DNA of 5,774 nucleotides from Pontiellaceae bacterium (GTDB taxonomy: Bacteria > Verrucomicrobiota > Kiritimatiellia > Kiritimatiellales > Tichowtungiaceae): the NCBI GenBank assembly GCA_029934215.1, contig JAOZMR010000184.1, positions 1-5,774 of the forward strand, written 5' to 3'. The notes below the pieces were generated by a model, which worked only from the letters and a program-made list of their open reading frames with translations, was not told the DNA's origin and ran no database searches. Both the position numbers and the translations under genes were made by a program. This document shows, piece after piece, positions 5,755 to 5,774 of this stretch (positions within the stretch are counted from its first letter, which is position 1; the number at the start of each line of letters is the position of its first letter).

Positions 5755-5774
5755 TGGGACGGTTTTTGAAGCGG
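5751..5774 (+). CDS. Probable start of a gene running off the right edge
   Basis: A good ribosome binding site (AGGGAG, 5740-5745) precedes two consecutive ATG codons at 5751 and 5754. The second has the better spacing (8 bases against 5). Only eight codons are visible (MMGRFLKR), open to the end of the window. The basic start would suit a membrane or exported protein, but nothing can be said about its function. Confidence 0.42.

Overview
The window reads as a signalling locus from a Gram-negative bacterium. A lipoprotein signal peptide, Shine-Dalgarno sites, 4-base stop/start overlaps and a sensory hybrid kinase all fit that. The PAS domain style, the many-domain sensor kinase and the short spermidine-synthase-like gene remind me of deltaproteobacteria (Desulfobacterota) or other sensor-rich proteobacteria. 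That placement is an impression from family style and was not tested by a search. I see no rRNA, tRNA, CRISPR array or insertion sequence.

Positions 172-4747 hold three same-strand genes that overlap end to start (ATGA at 963-966, TTGA at 2141-2144), so they are probably one translationally coupled operon. (1) A ModA-like periplasmic solute-binding lipoprotein, with no ABC permease or ATPase gene beside it. (2) A two-helix membrane protein with a large extracytoplasmic helical region and a cysteine-rich cytoplasmic PAS domain; it ends 14 residues after the PAS and has no output domain. (3) A hybrid histidine kinase with a dCache-type periplasmic sensor, HisKA, HATPase and two intact receiver domains, but no PAS or HAMP of its own and no HPt. 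The simplest reading is a multi-part receptor: binding protein and PAS subunit feed ligand (perhaps an oxyanion) and redox or metal information into the kinase. This resembles TorT/TorS or AioX/AioS but has an extra, output-less PAS subunit. The joint function is inference; the domains are seen.

Positions 4748-4862 are a 115-base gap without a convincing terminator. Positions 4863-5534 encode a 223-residue spermidine-synthase-like Rossmann methyltransferase-fold protein, probably unrelated to the sensor operon. Positions 5535-5774 hold a 52-codon ORF of doubtful reality, a 25-base dyad and, at the right edge, a ribosome binding site with paired ATG codons that probably begin a gene running out of the window.

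The most interesting points are the output-less PAS subunit lying between the binding protein and the kinase, the cysteine cluster in that PAS, an exact 18-base palindrome in the codons of that cluster, and a strong change of G/C strand skew between the first two genes and the kinase core.
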